Source: Clostridium simiarum (GTDB lineage: Bacteria; Bacillota; Clostridia; Clostridiales; Clostridiaceae). From it: a stretch of DNA of 64,000 nucleotides. Positions 24,054 to 33,640 of the stretch are shown piece by piece. Below the pieces are notes generated by a model. It saw nothing but the letters and a program-made list of their open reading frames with translations. It had not been told where the DNA came from and made no database searches. Location of the stretch: assembly GCF_018919175.1 (NCBI RefSeq), contig NZ_JAHLQL010000001.1, positions 1,488,001 through 1,552,000 of the forward strand, written 5' to 3'. The first letter of the stretch is position 1. Every line of letters begins with the position of its first letter. Made by a program: the position numbers and the translations under genes.

Positions 24054-27000
24054 CTAAATAGTTATTCCCATATTATATATATCTATATTATCTAATTCTT
24101 TTATATCCTTATACTTTTTGCTTACTTTTACTAAAGCCTTTAAGGTATCTAAGGTAGTTATGACTTCTATATTTTTTTCTATGGCTGCTCTTCTTATAAT
24201 AAAACCATCCCTATAGGAATTATTAGCTTTAGTAGGGGTGTTTACTACTAAATCTACCTCTAAGCTATTTATTATATCTAATATATTGGGGGAGTTTTCT
24301 TTAATTTTGCTTACTTCTTTAGCCTCTATACCTACAGACTTTAAAAAGTTTGCTGTGCCTTTTGTGCATATAAAACTGTACCCAATATCCTCTAGTTCCT
24401 TTGCTATATGTGCAAATTCTTCTTTATCATGATCGCTTATGGTTGCAAGTATTGTGGATCTTTTTCTTGTAAGTTGCATGTCTGAGGCTAAGAAACCTTT
24501 GTAAAGTGCTTCATTTATATCTTTTCCAACTCCTAATACTTCTCCGGTAGACTTCATTTCAGGTCCTAAAGATACCTCTACTCTTGGAAGTTTTTGTGTA
24601 GAGAATACTGGAATCTTTACAGCCACTAGATTTGGTTCTTTATAAACATCTATTCCATAACCAAGAGATTTAAGTTTCTCACCCATCATAACTTTTGTAG
24701 CTAATTCCACTATAGGAACTCCGCTAACCTTACTTATATAAGGCACTGTTCTACTAGCTCTAGGATTTACCTCTATAACATATAATTCATTATGAAACTC
24801 TATAAATTGAATATTTATCATACCTTTAATACCTATACCTCGGGCAAGTTTTTTAGTGTACTCCAGTACTTTATCTTTTATTTCTTTAGCTACATTTTGA
24901 GTAGGATACATGGTTATGCTATCACCAGAATGTACCCCTGCTCTTTCAAGATGTTCCATAATTCCAGGAATGAGTACATCTTCACCATCACATATAGCAT
25001 CTACCTCTATTTCTCTTCCCATAAGATATTTATCAATTAGTACTGGATTTTTAGTATCCTTTTCAAATGCATTTTCTAAATAATATTGAAGTTCTTCAGG
25101 GGTATAGGTAATCTCCATACCTTGTCCACCTAGCACATAAGATGGTCTTACCAGCACAGGATAGCCCAAGGCTTTACCATGTTCTAATCCTTCTTTAGCA
25201 CTCCAAATTGCTCTACCTTTAGGTCTTGCAATATGAAGCTTCTCTAAAAGGTCATCAAACTTTTCTCTATTTTCTGCAGTGTCTATTTGCTGTGAAGTTG
25301 TTCCTAATATTTTTATGTTTTTTTCTTGTAGGAAATTAGCAAGTTTTATAGCGGTTTGTCCACCAAATTGAAGTATTACTCCATAAGGCTTTTCTTTATC
25401 AATGACGTTTAATACCTCTTCCTCTGTTAAGGGTTCAAAGTACAACTTATCTGATATATCAAAATCTGTACTTACAGTTTCAGGATTATTGTTTATTATT
25501 ATAGTTTCTATACCCATTTTTTTCAAAGTCTTAACCGCATGTACTGAAGCATAATCAAACTCTATACCCTGTCCTATTCTTATAGGTCCAGAACCTATTA
25601 CCACTACCTTTTTTCTTTGTGTTACTTCAACTTCATCTAAAGTATTATAGGTGGAATAAAAATAGGGAGTTAGTGCTTCAAACTCTCCAGCACAAGTATC
25701 TACCATATTATATACAGGGTGTATATTCCACTTTTTTCTTAGCTTATATATTTCATCAGGACTTGTTTTAATTAAATCCCCTATTCCCTTATCAGAAAAG
25801 CCCATGCGCTTTAGTTCATAGAGATATTCCCTTGATAATTCATCAACATTAAGAGTTCTAAGGTTCTCCTCTTTATCTACGATATTCTTTATTTTTCTTA
25901 GGAAGAAACTGTCTATACCTGTTATTTGAGATATCATTTCAATCCTATAATCTCTCCTAATTAATTCTGCCAGTGCAAATATCCTTTCATCGTCTGGGGA
26001 CATAACTTTTTTCTTTAGTTCCTCTAAAGTAAGTTTTTTCATAGCCTTGTGCTCTAAATTATATTTACCTAGTTCTAAACTTCGAATTCCTTTTAAAAAG
26101 GCTGATTCAAAATTACTTCCTATCGCCATAATCTCTCCTGTAGCCATCATTTTTGTTCCTAAAACTCTATCTGCATTACTGAACTTATCAAAAGGCCATT
26201 TTGGTATCTTAACTACCACATAATCTAAGGATGGTTCAAAACATGCATAAGTTTTTTTGGTTACGGCGTTTTTAATTTCATCTAAAGTATATCCCAGTGC
26301 TATTTTTGCTACTACTTTTGCAATAGGATAACCTGTAGCTTTAGATGCTAGAGCAGAGGATCTACTTACCCTAGGGTTTATTTCTATAACCCCATATTCA
26401 TAACTGTTAGGATCTAATGCAAACTGTACATTACATCCTCCTTCAATACTTATAGAATTTATAATATCTATAGAGGCAGTTCTTAGCATCTGATATTCTT
26501 TATCTGACAAGGTCTGACTTGGTGCAACTACAATACTATCTCCAGTATGAATACCTACAGGGTCTATATTCTCCATATTACATACGATAATAGAGTTACC
26601 ATTACTATCCCTCATTACTTCATACTCTATTTCCTTCCATCCCTTAACACTCTTTTCAATAAGAACTTGTCCTATAGTGCTTAAATGAAGTCCTTGTTCT
26701 AATATCTTTATAAGTTCCTCCTCATTGTTAGCTATACCTCCGCCTGTTCCCCCTAAGGTATAGGCAGGTCTTACTATAACTGGATATCCTATTTTATTAC
26801 TAAAGATTTTCCCACCTTCAATATCCTTGATTATTTCGCTTTCAATGGTAGGTTGTCCTATTTTTTTCATTTCTTCTCTGAAAAGCTCCCTATCTTCACC
26901 TTTCTTAATAGCCTCAATGGAAGTACCAATAAGGTTTACGTTATATTTTTTTAATATCTTATTATCACTTAGTTCTACAGCAAGATTTAAAGCTGTTTGT

Positions 27001-27275
27001 CCTCCCAGTCCTGCAAGCAAACTATCTGGTCTTTCCTTTGCTATTACCCTCTCCACAAACTCACAGGTTAAAGGTTCTATGTATATATTATGAGCCACCT
27101 CTTTATCTGTCATTATAGTGGCTGGATTACTATTTATTAAAACTACTTCTATTCCTTCTTCTTTTAGAGCCTCACAAGCTTGGGTTCCTGAGTAATCAAA
27201 CTCAGCAGCTTGACCTATAACAATAGGACCTGATCCTATAACTAATACTTTTTTTATATTTTTATTTAATGGCAT
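24054..27275 (-). CDS. carB: Carbamoyl-phosphate synthase large subunit
   Basis: This 1073-residue enzyme makes carbamoyl phosphate from bicarbonate, ammonia and two ATP, for pyrimidine and arginine synthesis. It shows two homologous ATP-grasp halves, each opening with a glycine-rich [17 protein letters not shown] or [17 protein letters not shown] motif (residues about 13 and 555). The C-terminal MGS-like allosteric domain (from about 930) is complete. The start is the ATG at 27275 behind GGAGGGAT. It lies about 95 nt behind carA and is therefore under the same leader. Confidence 0.96.
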   Translation of the reverse strand: MPLNKNIKKVLVIGSGPIVIGQAAEFDYSGTQACEALKEEGIEVVLINSNPATIMTDKEVAHNIYIEPLTCEFVERVIAKERPDSLLAGLGGQTALNLAVELSDNKILKKYNVNLIGTSIEAIKKGEDRELFREEMKKIGQPTIESEIIKDIEGGKIFSNKIGYPVIVRPAYTLGGTGGGIANNEEELIKILEQGLHLSTIGQVLIEKSVKGWKEIEYEVMRDSNGNSIIVCNMENIDPVGIHTGDSIVVAPSQTLSDKEYQMLRTASIDIINSISIEGGCNVQFALDPNSYEYGVIEINPRVSRSSALASKATGYPIAKVVAKIALGYTLDEIKNAVTKKTYACFEPSLDYVVVKIPKWPFDKFSNADRVLGTKMMATGEIMAIGSNFESAFLKGIRSLELGKYNLEHKAMKKLTLEELKKKVMSPDDERIFALAELIRRDYRIEMISQITGIDSFFLRKIKNIVDKEENLRTLNVDELSREYLYELKRMGFSDKGIGDLIKTSPDEIYKLRKKWNIHPVYNMVDTCAGEFEALTPYFYSTYNTLDEVEVTQRKKVVVIGSGPIRIGQGIEFDYASVHAVKTLKKMGIETIIINNNPETVSTDFDISDKLYFEPLTEEEVLNVIDKEKPYGVILQFGGQTAIKLANFLQEKNIKILGTTSQQIDTAENREKFDDLLEKLHIARPKGRAIWSAKEGLEHGKALGYPVLVRPSYVLGGQGMEITYTPEELQYYLENAFEKDTKNPVLIDKYLMGREIEVDAICDGEDVLIPGIMEHLERAGVHSGDSITMYPTQNVAKEIKDKVLEYTKKLARGIGIKGMINIQFIEFHNELYVIEVNPRASRTVPYISKVSGVPIVELATKVMMGEKLKSLGYGIDVYKEPNLVAVKIPVFSTQKLPRVEVSLGPEMKSTGEVLGVGKDINEALYKGFLASDMQLTRKRSTILATISDHDKEEFAHIAKELEDIGYSFICTKGTANFLKSVGIEAKEVSKIKENSPNILDIINSLEVDLVVNTPTKANNSYRDGFIIRRAAIEKNIEVITTLDTLKALVKVSKKYKDIKELDNIDIYNMGITI

Positions 27276-27370
27276 AAATATCCCTCCAAGTATTCTTCTT
27301 AATCGAGCAACCACTAATGATAGGTTTTTCTAATATTAAACCAATACTGATTTAAACTTAACCTTAACAA

Positions 27371-28414
27371 TCAAAGCTTTAAGAACTCATCAAAAATTTC
27401 TTCAGCATCTTGAGGTCCTGGACAAGCTTCCGGATGAAACTGCACGCTGTAAATAGGTAATGTATTGTGCCTCATGCCTTCTACAGTACCGTCATTTACA
27501 CTAACATGAGTAATTTCAGTATCCTTTGGAAGCTCATGAACATAATATCCATGATTTTGAGAGGTAATATAAATTTTATTATTTTTAATGTTTCTCACAG
27601 GATGGTTACAACCTCTATGTCCAAATTTTAACTTCTTTGTCTTTCCTCCTAATGCTAGAGCTAAAAGTTGATGACCAAGGCATATCCCTACTATAGGTTT
27701 CTTACCTATTAACGTATTAATATTTTTTATAATATCCTCTAAATCTTCAGGGTTTCCAGGTCCATTAGATAAAAATATCAAATCCGGATTAGTCTTTAGC
27801 ACATCTTCCGGTGAAGTATCTGCTGGAAACACTGTAACCTTACAATTTCTTTTTATAAAAGAATCAATTATATTACTCTTTACTCCAAAATTCAACAAAG
27901 CTACATGCTTCCCAGTCCCTTGTATAGTATATACATCTTTTGTAGTAACCTTCATCACTGCATCTTTATTGTTAAAACTATCAAATTTATCTTTTACATA
28001 TTCCTTACTAAGTTCCTCTAAAGTTATGATTCCTTTCATGGTACCACTACTTCTTAATACTTTAGTAAGTGCTCTAGTATCTATCTTTTCCAATGCCATT
28101 ATTTTATTATTTTTCAAGTAATCCTCAAGCTCCATCTCACATCTAAAATTATTAGGGTACTTGCAGGCTTCCCTTACTATAAACCCCTTTACCTTTGGAC
28201 TTTGTGATTGACTATCCTCTAAATTCAAACCATAATTACCTATAAGAGGAGATGTCATGGTTACTATCTGACCATAATAAGAAGGGTCCGTAAGCACCTC
28301 TTGATAACCAGTAATCCCGGTATTGAAAACCACTTCTCCTAAAGTTTCTTCAATATATCCAAAAGCTCTTCCTTCAAAAATCATTCCGTTTTCTAATATT
28401 AATTTAGCCTTCAT
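27371..28414 (-). CDS. carA: Carbamoyl-phosphate synthase small subunit (glutaminase)
   Basis: This 347-residue subunit releases ammonia from glutamine for CarB. The N-terminal CPSase_sm domain (ENGMIFEGRAFG, VFNTGITGYQE) is followed by a class I glutaminase with nucleophile Cys in VGICLGHQLLALA and the His/Glu pair in VQFHPEACPGP. The ribosome site AGGAGG is strong. The transcript begins about 225 nt upstream and carries a PyrR-loop-like hairpin and an intrinsic terminator. Confidence 0.95.
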   Translation of the reverse strand: MKAKLILENGMIFEGRAFGYIEETLGEVVFNTGITGYQEVLTDPSYYGQIVTMTSPLIGNYGLNLEDSQSQSPKVKGFIVREACKYPNNFRCEMELEDYLKNNKIMALEKIDTRALTKVLRSSGTMKGIITLEELSKEYVKDKFDSFNNKDAVMKVTTKDVYTIQGTGKHVALLNFGVKSNIIDSFIKRNCKVTVFPADTSPEDVLKTNPDLIFLSNGPGNPEDLEDIIKNINTLIGKKPIVGICLGHQLLALALGGKTKKLKFGHRGCNHPVRNIKNNKIYITSQNHGYYVHELPKDTEITHVSVNDGTVEGMRHNTLPIYSVQFHPEACPGPQDAEEIFDEFLKL

Positions 28415-28448
28415 TCTATTAACCTCCTGTATTGAATATTAAAAATAA

Positions 28449-28492
28449 AAGGATAACTATGAGAATAATAAATCATTCCCATAATCATCCTT
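28449..28492 (-). terminator. Attenuator terminator in the carAB leader
   Basis: A 16-bp stem (aaggataactatgaga at 28449-28464 with 28477-28492) forms on the minus strand with all differences covered by G-U pairs. A TTTTATTTTT run follows. It lies between the promoter and carA, only 35 nt before the start codon, so it must be bypassed for carAB to be made. Confidence 0.85.
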
Positions 28493-28576
28493 TAAATTTA
28501 TCTTAAGATTAATAGATTTTTCTTTAATAGCCTTTTGATTTATATAAAAATCTGTAGCACAAAAAATTGTAGTCAT
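28457..28576 (-). CDS. Possible leader ORF of carAB (39 codons)
   Basis: An ATG with GGGGATAGGTGT in front opens a 39-codon frame that starts MTTIFCATDFY and stops inside the attenuator stem. It has no run of Arg or other control codons. Translation could nevertheless affect stem formation. It may be chance. Confidence 0.25.
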   Translation of the reverse strand: MTTIFCATDFYINQKAIKEKSINLKINLKDDYGNDLLFS

Positions 28577-28591
28577 ACACCTATCCCCTTT

Positions 28592-28609
28592 CTGGTCTCA
28601 CTGAACCAA
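28592..28609 (-). promoter_or_regulatory. PyrR-binding-loop-like RNA hairpin
   Basis: The transcript would read UUGGUU-CAGUGA-GACCAG, a six-base-pair stem closing a CAGUGA hexaloop. This fits the CNGNGA loop that PyrR binds in pyrimidine operons of Firmicutes, and AAAGGGG follows as in many such leaders. It lies about 30 nt from the inferred transcript start and 100 nt before the terminator. Control of carAB by uridine nucleotides follows by inference. Confidence 0.65.
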
Positions 28610-28644
28610 TTTAAAGTTAGCTTTATGTTTTACTTTTATTAAAA

Positions 28645-28673
28645 AGTTTAATTGAATATTATCTTAATGTCAA
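28645..28673 (-). promoter_or_regulatory. Promoter of carAB
   Basis: On the minus strand there is TTGACA (28673-28668), 17 nt and TAAACT (28650-28645). The -35 box is perfect and the -10 box matches four of six. The predicted start near 28638 gives a leader of about 224 nt. The remaining gap up to 28888 holds only weak inverted repeats (for example around 28731-28770) that may end the MATE transcript. Confidence 0.75.
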
Positions 28674-28888
28674 GAAAAAAATTCTAGATGTCTCTTATTT
28701 TAAATACGTCTAATTATATAACCTATTACTGTAGCTACAATTGATCTAATAGGTTTATCAAAAGAGTTGTGGCGTAATGCCTTTCATTTGCCCATTAAAA
28801 ATAACCCCTTAGGTAATTCCTAAAATAGATGAGGATAGTTATGCATTTTCTATTAACTAATTTTACTTGTTGATTTTATATTGAAGTA

Positions 28889-30277
28889 CTAATCATTACC
28901 AACAAATCCTTTGTTTCTCCATTTACCTCTCTTAAAGAAAATTGTGGTCACAATGGCCCCAAGTGTCCAAGAAACAAGTAATGAAATAAAAGTAGATTCT
29001 GGTCTACCTGTAGGATAAGCTGCACTACGGGTTAAATAAGCAATACCATAAGCAACTGGTACACGTATAATTACCGTAGTAATTAGTGAAATCCACATAG
29101 GTGTCATTGTATCTCCTGACCCTCTCATGACTCCTGACAAACTCTGTGTTACTGCCATTGCAATATAACCTACTGCAAGGATTTTCATCATATGCATACT
29201 TAAATCCACTAATTCTTTAGTATCTGTAAATATACTCATTAGATTTCTACCAAAAAATAGTATTAATATTGTTATGACAGTAGAAACCCCAACGGCAATT
29301 CTGGTACCATCTTTAGTTCCTTTTTCAACCCTGTCCATCTTTTTTGCACCAATATTTTGACCAGCATAGGTTGTCATGGCATTACCAAAAGTAAAGTTAG
29401 GCATCATGGCAAAAGCATCCACACGCATAACAATTACATTACATGCAATAACCATTTCTCCAAAGCTGTTAGTTAGAGATTGTACAGCTATCATTGCAAG
29501 AGAAAATATTGCCTGAGTGAAGCCAGATGGTAGTCCAAGTTTCATAAGCTTAACATAATACTGCTTTTTTAACTTTAACATTTTAAGATTCAAATCAAAA
29601 GAGCTTTTCATCTTTGCTAATTTAATAATACAAAGTACTGCTGATATTCCTTGTGCAATAACAGTTGCAAGAGCAACCCCTGGAACACCTAGTCCCATTC
29701 CTGCAACAAACCAAATATCAAGTCCTACATTCAATACTGTGGAAATAAGTAAAAATCCAAGTGCAGATAAAGAGTCACCAAGTCCACGAAGAACCCCTGC
29801 TAAAATATTGTAATAAGCAAATCCCGCAATACCTACATAATAAATAATAAGATATTCCGCACACCACTCCATTATAGAATCTGGTGTATTAAGCAAAGAA
29901 AGTAATGGACGAGTTACAATAGGTCCAACAATCATTATTATTACTGATGCAATAGCAGTAAGTGTTATGCAAATACCAATTGTATGTGATAAATGCTCAC
30001 GTTCTTTTGCACCAAAGTATTGCGCAACCATAATACCTGCACCTGTAGCAATTCCAACAAAAAGCACTACCAGAAGATTTAATATAGGAGCTGCGCTACC
30101 AACAGCAGCAAGTGCATTATCACCTACATATTTACCTACTATAATAGAATCAGCAGTGTTATAAAACTGCTGAGCTATATTACCTATTAACATTGGCAAT
30201 GCAAATTCAACAATTCGTTTCCAAGGCGTCCCTTCAGTCATATCTTTTGGAGCAAATAGTTCTGAAATTTTTGCCAT
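28889..30277 (-). CDS. MATE-family multidrug/metabolite efflux pump
   Basis: This 462-residue membrane protein has twelve hydrophobic segments in two homologous halves. FALPMLIGNIAQQFYNTADS and VGKYVGDNALAAVGSA at the N-terminus, and GQNIGAKKMDRVEKG later, are typical of MATE antiporters (DinF/NorM/VmrA branch). It exports drugs or metabolites by sodium or proton exchange; the substrate is unknown. There is a strong AGGAGG ribosome site, and it is a single-gene unit. Confidence 0.9.
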   Translation of the reverse strand: MAKISELFAPKDMTEGTPWKRIVEFALPMLIGNIAQQFYNTADSIIVGKYVGDNALAAVGSAAPILNLLVVLFVGIATGAGIMVAQYFGAKEREHLSHTIGICITLTAIASVIIMIVGPIVTRPLLSLLNTPDSIMEWCAEYLIIYYVGIAGFAYYNILAGVLRGLGDSLSALGFLLISTVLNVGLDIWFVAGMGLGVPGVALATVIAQGISAVLCIIKLAKMKSSFDLNLKMLKLKKQYYVKLMKLGLPSGFTQAIFSLAMIAVQSLTNSFGEMVIACNVIVMRVDAFAMMPNFTFGNAMTTYAGQNIGAKKMDRVEKGTKDGTRIAVGVSTVITILILFFGRNLMSIFTDTKELVDLSMHMMKILAVGYIAMAVTQSLSGVMRGSGDTMTPMWISLITTVIIRVPVAYGIAYLTRSAAYPTGRPESTFISLLVSWTLGAIVTTIFFKRGKWRNKGFVGND

Positions 30278-30452
30278 ATCTCTACCTCCTAACTAAATCA
30301 TGACAATTCCTTTTTTACCTAATATTCTGTTATTTGTATAACTACTTCAAGTTCAAACCAAAATTAGTGTATATCAATTATAATTCTTTGTCAATTTTTA
30401 ATTAAGGCATCTTAAGGATACTTTTCTTCTAATGATTATTCATCAAACTCAC

Positions 30453-30582
30453 CCCATGCCCCTCTGCTCTAATACTCTCATCTTCTTCAAAATGAAAATA
30501 AAGATCAGCTACATCCTTGAATAACTATTTTTAAGCTTTAGTTGGAGCACAAACTCCCTCTAAATCCAAGAACTCTGTTTAT
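30453..30582. repeat. Dispersed ~130-bp structured repeat, copy 3
   Basis: This copy shares tgctctaatact, tcttcttcaaa, ataaag, gctacatcc, aagcttta, aactccctctaaa and aagaactctgtttat with copies 1 and 2. The hairpin at its right end is imperfect here (gttggagc against actccctc). It does not touch a stop codon. It lies in the 462-bp gap between the XRE and MATE genes. Confidence 0.8.
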
Positions 30583-30630
30583 GAACTTTAATTGATAGTA
30601 TATTTCTACATTACTTTTATTTTATTAAAA

Positions 30631-30679
30631 AAGCCTAGTTTATATCACAATATCTAATATGATAAAATAAACTAAGCTT
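30631..30679 (-). terminator. Terminator after the XRE-DUF1232 gene
   Basis: A 12-bp stem with one mismatch (aagcctagttta against taaactaagctt) encloses a smaller TATCA/TGATA stem. An A-run at 30627-30632 gives U residues on the minus strand. Confidence 0.7.
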
Positions 30680-30739
30680 TTGGCATTTATTATTTTTACA
30701 CAAATGTAATGATAACCCTCCATAAGGTGCCTCCAAAAT

Positions 30740-31402
30740 TTAATCAATTTGATTATTATCAATTTTAGATAGCCGATCCATAACTAATTTTATGGCTATA
30801 ACATCGTCAAAGTATCCATATGGAAAAATGTAATCAGGGATAATATCTGTAGAAAGAATAAAATAAAAAAGTCCACTTCCAAGTATGGCACGCTCTTTGG
30901 TTGATATACTATCATTACAAAATTGCTCATACATCTCTTTTAACTGTTGTATAAATGGACCCACTCCATTTACATTATTTATTTTTTCATCAAAATTCTT
31001 ATAAATCATTTCCTTTCCTTCTTCTGTTAGTGCATACTGCTCATACTTATTTAAATCTTTTTCAACGCATTCTATTAAACACTCTTGATCTGATATATCT
31101 AGATATTTAGTAATTTGCTGAATAATATCAGCTACAGTATTGTTATTTAAAGAGATTTGTTTATCTAAAACTCCAATATCATATCCAGCAGCTACTAGCA
31201 ACTTTTCTATAGGAACATTTAAATGTTGAGAAATTTTTTGTAGATGATTAATGTTTGGAGGTTGCTTTCCGTTAACAATTCTTGAAATTGTGGAGGTATC
31301 GATTCCTGTAAGTAAACTAAGTTTGCGCATGGAGAGTGATTGTTCTTTTAATAATGATTTAATCATTATTCCTAAATTTAACTCTTCCTTATTTTTTAAC
31401 AC
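30740..31402 (-). CDS. XRE-type regulator with C-terminal DUF1232 membrane-associated domain
   Basis: The N-terminal 60 residues form an XRE helix-turn-helix (MRKLSLLTGIDTSTISRIVNG). The last 50 residues (ILSTDIIPDYIFPYGYFDDV) match the YkvA-like DUF1232 domain, a short hydrophobic hairpin motif with the PDxxP-like pattern. The join of DNA binding to this domain suggests a regulator that senses the membrane or a partner there; this is inference. The start is GTG about ten bases behind AGGAG. A 10-bp inverted repeat lies just upstream. Confidence 0.82.
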   Translation of the reverse strand: MLKNKEELNLGIMIKSLLKEQSLSMRKLSLLTGIDTSTISRIVNGKQPPNINHLQKISQHLNVPIEKLLVAAGYDIGVLDKQISLNNNTVADIIQQITKYLDISDQECLIECVEKDLNKYEQYALTEEGKEMIYKNFDEKINNVNGVGPFIQQLKEMYEQFCNDSISTKERAILGSGLFYFILSTDIIPDYIFPYGYFDDVIAIKLVMDRLSKIDNNQID

Positions 31403-31425
31403 ACTTTTTTCACTCCTATTATTAT

Positions 31426-31470
31426 ATAAATGATGGTTTATTAAATTATATGTAAGAGATCATCATTTAT
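31426..31470. promoter_or_regulatory. 10-bp inverted repeat upstream of the XRE gene
   Basis: ataaatgatg (31426-31435) and catcatttat (31461-31470) are perfect complements with a 25-bp spacer. It lies 24 bp before the start codon and fits an autoregulatory operator with two half-sites on nearly the same helix face. Confidence 0.45.
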
Positions 31471-31608
31471 TATAAATTTTTTTATATTATATTATAACTT
31501 CTATATGTTGATAATATCTCAATATAAATTTGATATATTAGGAACAATATGTAGCTTTTTTCTATACTATATTAGCATAAAAGAAAAATATTAAGGAGTG
31601 TTATTATC

Positions 31609-32229
31609 GTGGAAGCTTTATTATTAGCAGCATCATGTTCTTTGGATGCATTTGTAGCCAGTATTGCCTACGGAACAAATAAAGTAAAAATACCTTTTAT
31701 ATCTATACAGATTATTAATTTAGTTTGTTCATCTATTCTTGCTATATCATTATTTTTTGGTTCTATAGTAAAAAAATTTCTACCAGGAAATATTAGTACA
31801 ATAATAAGTTTTATAGCTTTAATGTTATTGGGTGGACGATATATAATACAAAGTATTATTAAAAGTTATGTAGAAAAGAATAAAAACTCAGATAAATCAA
31901 TAAAGTTTAAACTATATGATTTAAGATTTGTATTAAATATATATGTCAGTGAAGGTAAAGAAGATTCCAATAGTTTAAAGTCTGTTAAATCAAAAGAAGC
32001 TTTTTATTTAGCCGTTGCTCTTTCTCTTGATTCATTAGCAGTAGGCTTCGCCAGTGCTTTAGGAAGTATTAATTACAAACAAGTGGTGCTGTTTTCTTTA
32101 ATAACTGACGCAGTTGCTGTCTGGGCAGGATTATTTTTAGGTAGAAAATTTGTTGAAAAAACAAAACTTAATCTATCATGGCTCTCTGGGCTTATATTGA
32201 TAGGATTGGCTTTTCTGAAACTAATATAA
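31609..32229 (+). CDS. ytaF: Sporulation membrane protein YtaF
   Basis: This 206-residue protein has six membrane helices and belongs to the YtaF/MntP-like group. LAASCSLDAFVASIAYGTN and VALSLDSLAVGFASALG are the two matching repeats with conserved Asp residues typical of this family. A cytoplasmic charged loop lies at about residues 85-125. YtaF is linked to spore formation, and its relation to MntP points to cation transport; the exact role is unproven. The start is GTG behind AAGGAGTG. Confidence 0.88.
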   Translation: MEALLLAASCSLDAFVASIAYGTNKVKIPFISIQIINLVCSSILAISLFFGSIVKKFLPGNISTIISFIALMLLGGRYIIQSIIKSYVEKNKNSDKSIKFKLYDLRFVLNIYVSEGKEDSNSLKSVKSKEAFYLAVALSLDSLAVGFASALGSINYKQVVLFSLITDAVAVWAGLFLGRKFVEKTKLNLSWLSGLILIGLAFLKLI

Positions 32230-32259
32230 CTTGTTGTGTTAGTTAATCACTAGTACAAC

Positions 32260-32295
32260 AAAACAAGGACCTACAATTCTGTAGCTCCTTGTTTT
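32260..32295. terminator. Bidirectional terminator between ytaF and the DUF1002 gene
   Basis: The arms aaaacaagga and tccttgtttt enclose a second stem ctac/gtag. It lies 30 nt after the ytaF stop and 35 nt from the stop of the convergent DUF1002 gene. A and T runs on the two sides suit both directions. Confidence 0.8.
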
Positions 32296-32329
32296 AGATT
32301 AAGATACTAATAAAATATCTTTAATTTTA

Positions 32330-33337
32330 TTATTTCACTGTATCTTTTTCAAATATATCATCTATAGTTTCTTTAACTTGTGCTTTTTTAGTTTCTAATT
32401 TGGCTGGTTCTATTTCTTCTCTTTCCTCTTTATTAAATAATCCTTTAACCCATGTTCCAAACCTATCTAATTGTTTAGATATTTTCTTTAACAAAGTGTT
32501 ATTGGCCGCTAATATAACCCCTGACTTTTCTAAACTCTTTGTCATGGTATCATTTAATTTAGATAAAGTTCCTTTTAAGTCTTTGTATTTCAAATCTAAG
32601 TCATTTAATCTTGTTAATAATTGTGTGATACTTTCCTGTTGGCTTTCAGATAGTTTAACCTCATATTTATCGGCAGTCTTGTCCACTATTCCTGTTATGT
32701 GTTCTTTATCTTTTGGTTTATCTTTTATAACTTCTGTCTTTGCATCATTTATTAATGATGCTGCCTTATCCGGTCCTATTTCATTACCTAGAGACTTTGT
32801 TACATTTATTTCATCTCTAGCAACTTCTTTATTTTCTAAAGGTAACTCTTTACCCATAGACTGTTCAAATCCTTTTAATATCCCTGCCAAGGCTGCTGTT
32901 CCTGTTACTTCGTAGGGAGCGTCTGCTATTACTTTTGCATCTGTTATTCCTGAGGTTACAATTGCATTAGACAGCATATTTTTAGTTACTTCTGTTAGAT
33001 TATTTGTAGTTACCTTTATTCCCTTTCCTTTAGGTAAAACTTCAACATAACAGCTAGAAATAGAAACACTGCCCTTGGCTACAGGTTTGCTAGTGTCCAT
33101 TCTAAGCTGTTCTCTTATATCTTGTATAGTTACTTCCACTTCTTTAATTTCATTTTTTTCTATTTGATCCTGTGTTACATTAAATCTGTCTAGCATCTGA
33201 ACTCTTTGAGCTTTTGTTAAGTCAGCCCCTAAAGTTACTATGCGTTTATTTTCATCCTTTGCCATTGCGCTTACTGGAGAGAATAATCCAGTGATTATAA
33301 CACTTGCCAAAAGCGCAGAAAGAATTTTGTTCTTCAT
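32330..33337 (-). CDS. Secreted DUF1002-family protein
   Basis: This 335-residue protein has a clear signal peptide (ILSALLASVIITGLFSPVSAMA) and a DUF1002 domain at about residues 30-190: VTLGADLTKAQRVQMLDRF, then IREQL, SISSCYVEVLPKGKGIKV and VTGTAALAGILKG. The C-terminal third is helical and charged, with a long amphipathic stretch at about 235-300. The family includes Bacillus YpuA and is linked to the envelope; the function is unknown. There is a strong GGAGG ribosome site, and it is a single-gene unit. Confidence 0.85.
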   Translation of the reverse strand: MKNKILSALLASVIITGLFSPVSAMAKDENKRIVTLGADLTKAQRVQMLDRFNVTQDQIEKNEIKEVEVTIQDIREQLRMDTSKPVAKGSVSISSCYVEVLPKGKGIKVTTNNLTEVTKNMLSNAIVTSGITDAKVIADAPYEVTGTAALAGILKGFEQSMGKELPLENKEVARDEINVTKSLGNEIGPDKAASLINDAKTEVIKDKPKDKEHITGIVDKTADKYEVKLSESQQESITQLLTRLNDLDLKYKDLKGTLSKLNDTMTKSLEKSGVILAANNTLLKKISKQLDRFGTWVKGLFNKEEREEIEPAKLETKKAQVKETIDDIFEKDTVK

Positions 33338-33542
33338 TAATTATACCTCCACCTTCTAATATTAAACTTCTAAATAAATTTTATCACACTAAAATAAAAT
33401 ATGGAAACTTTTTTCCATTAATTGTAATATTTATTTATATTAAGTCACTTTAGCCTTCATTAAAACTTATTGTGGATCAATGGTAAATTATCAAGTGATT
33501 TTGATCCGTGGAGTTTGCTTAAATTATATTAATACAGAAATT

Positions 33543-33596
33543 ACCCCGTTAAATAGATCTTATAAGGTCTTTATGACCATGTCTAATTAACGGGGT
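33543..33596 (-). terminator. Hairpin after the adhesin gene
   Basis: accccgttaa (33543-33552) and ttaacggggt (33587-33596) pair perfectly around an inner region that can fold further. It lies 45 nt after the adhesin stop. The T-tract is poor, so it may be an RNA-protecting stem. I see nothing else in the 303-bp gap to the DUF1002 gene apart from a weaker gatca...tgatc pair near 33475-33510. Confidence 0.6.
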
Positions 33597-33640
33597 TAAC
33601 TTCATTTAAAAGATACTATTGTATTAAATATTTACTCACT

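Noticed and set aside
28415..28640. T-box or arginine-type peptide attenuator for carAB
   Set aside because: No T-box sequence and no Arg codon run in the short frame; the CNGNGA loop points to PyrR instead.
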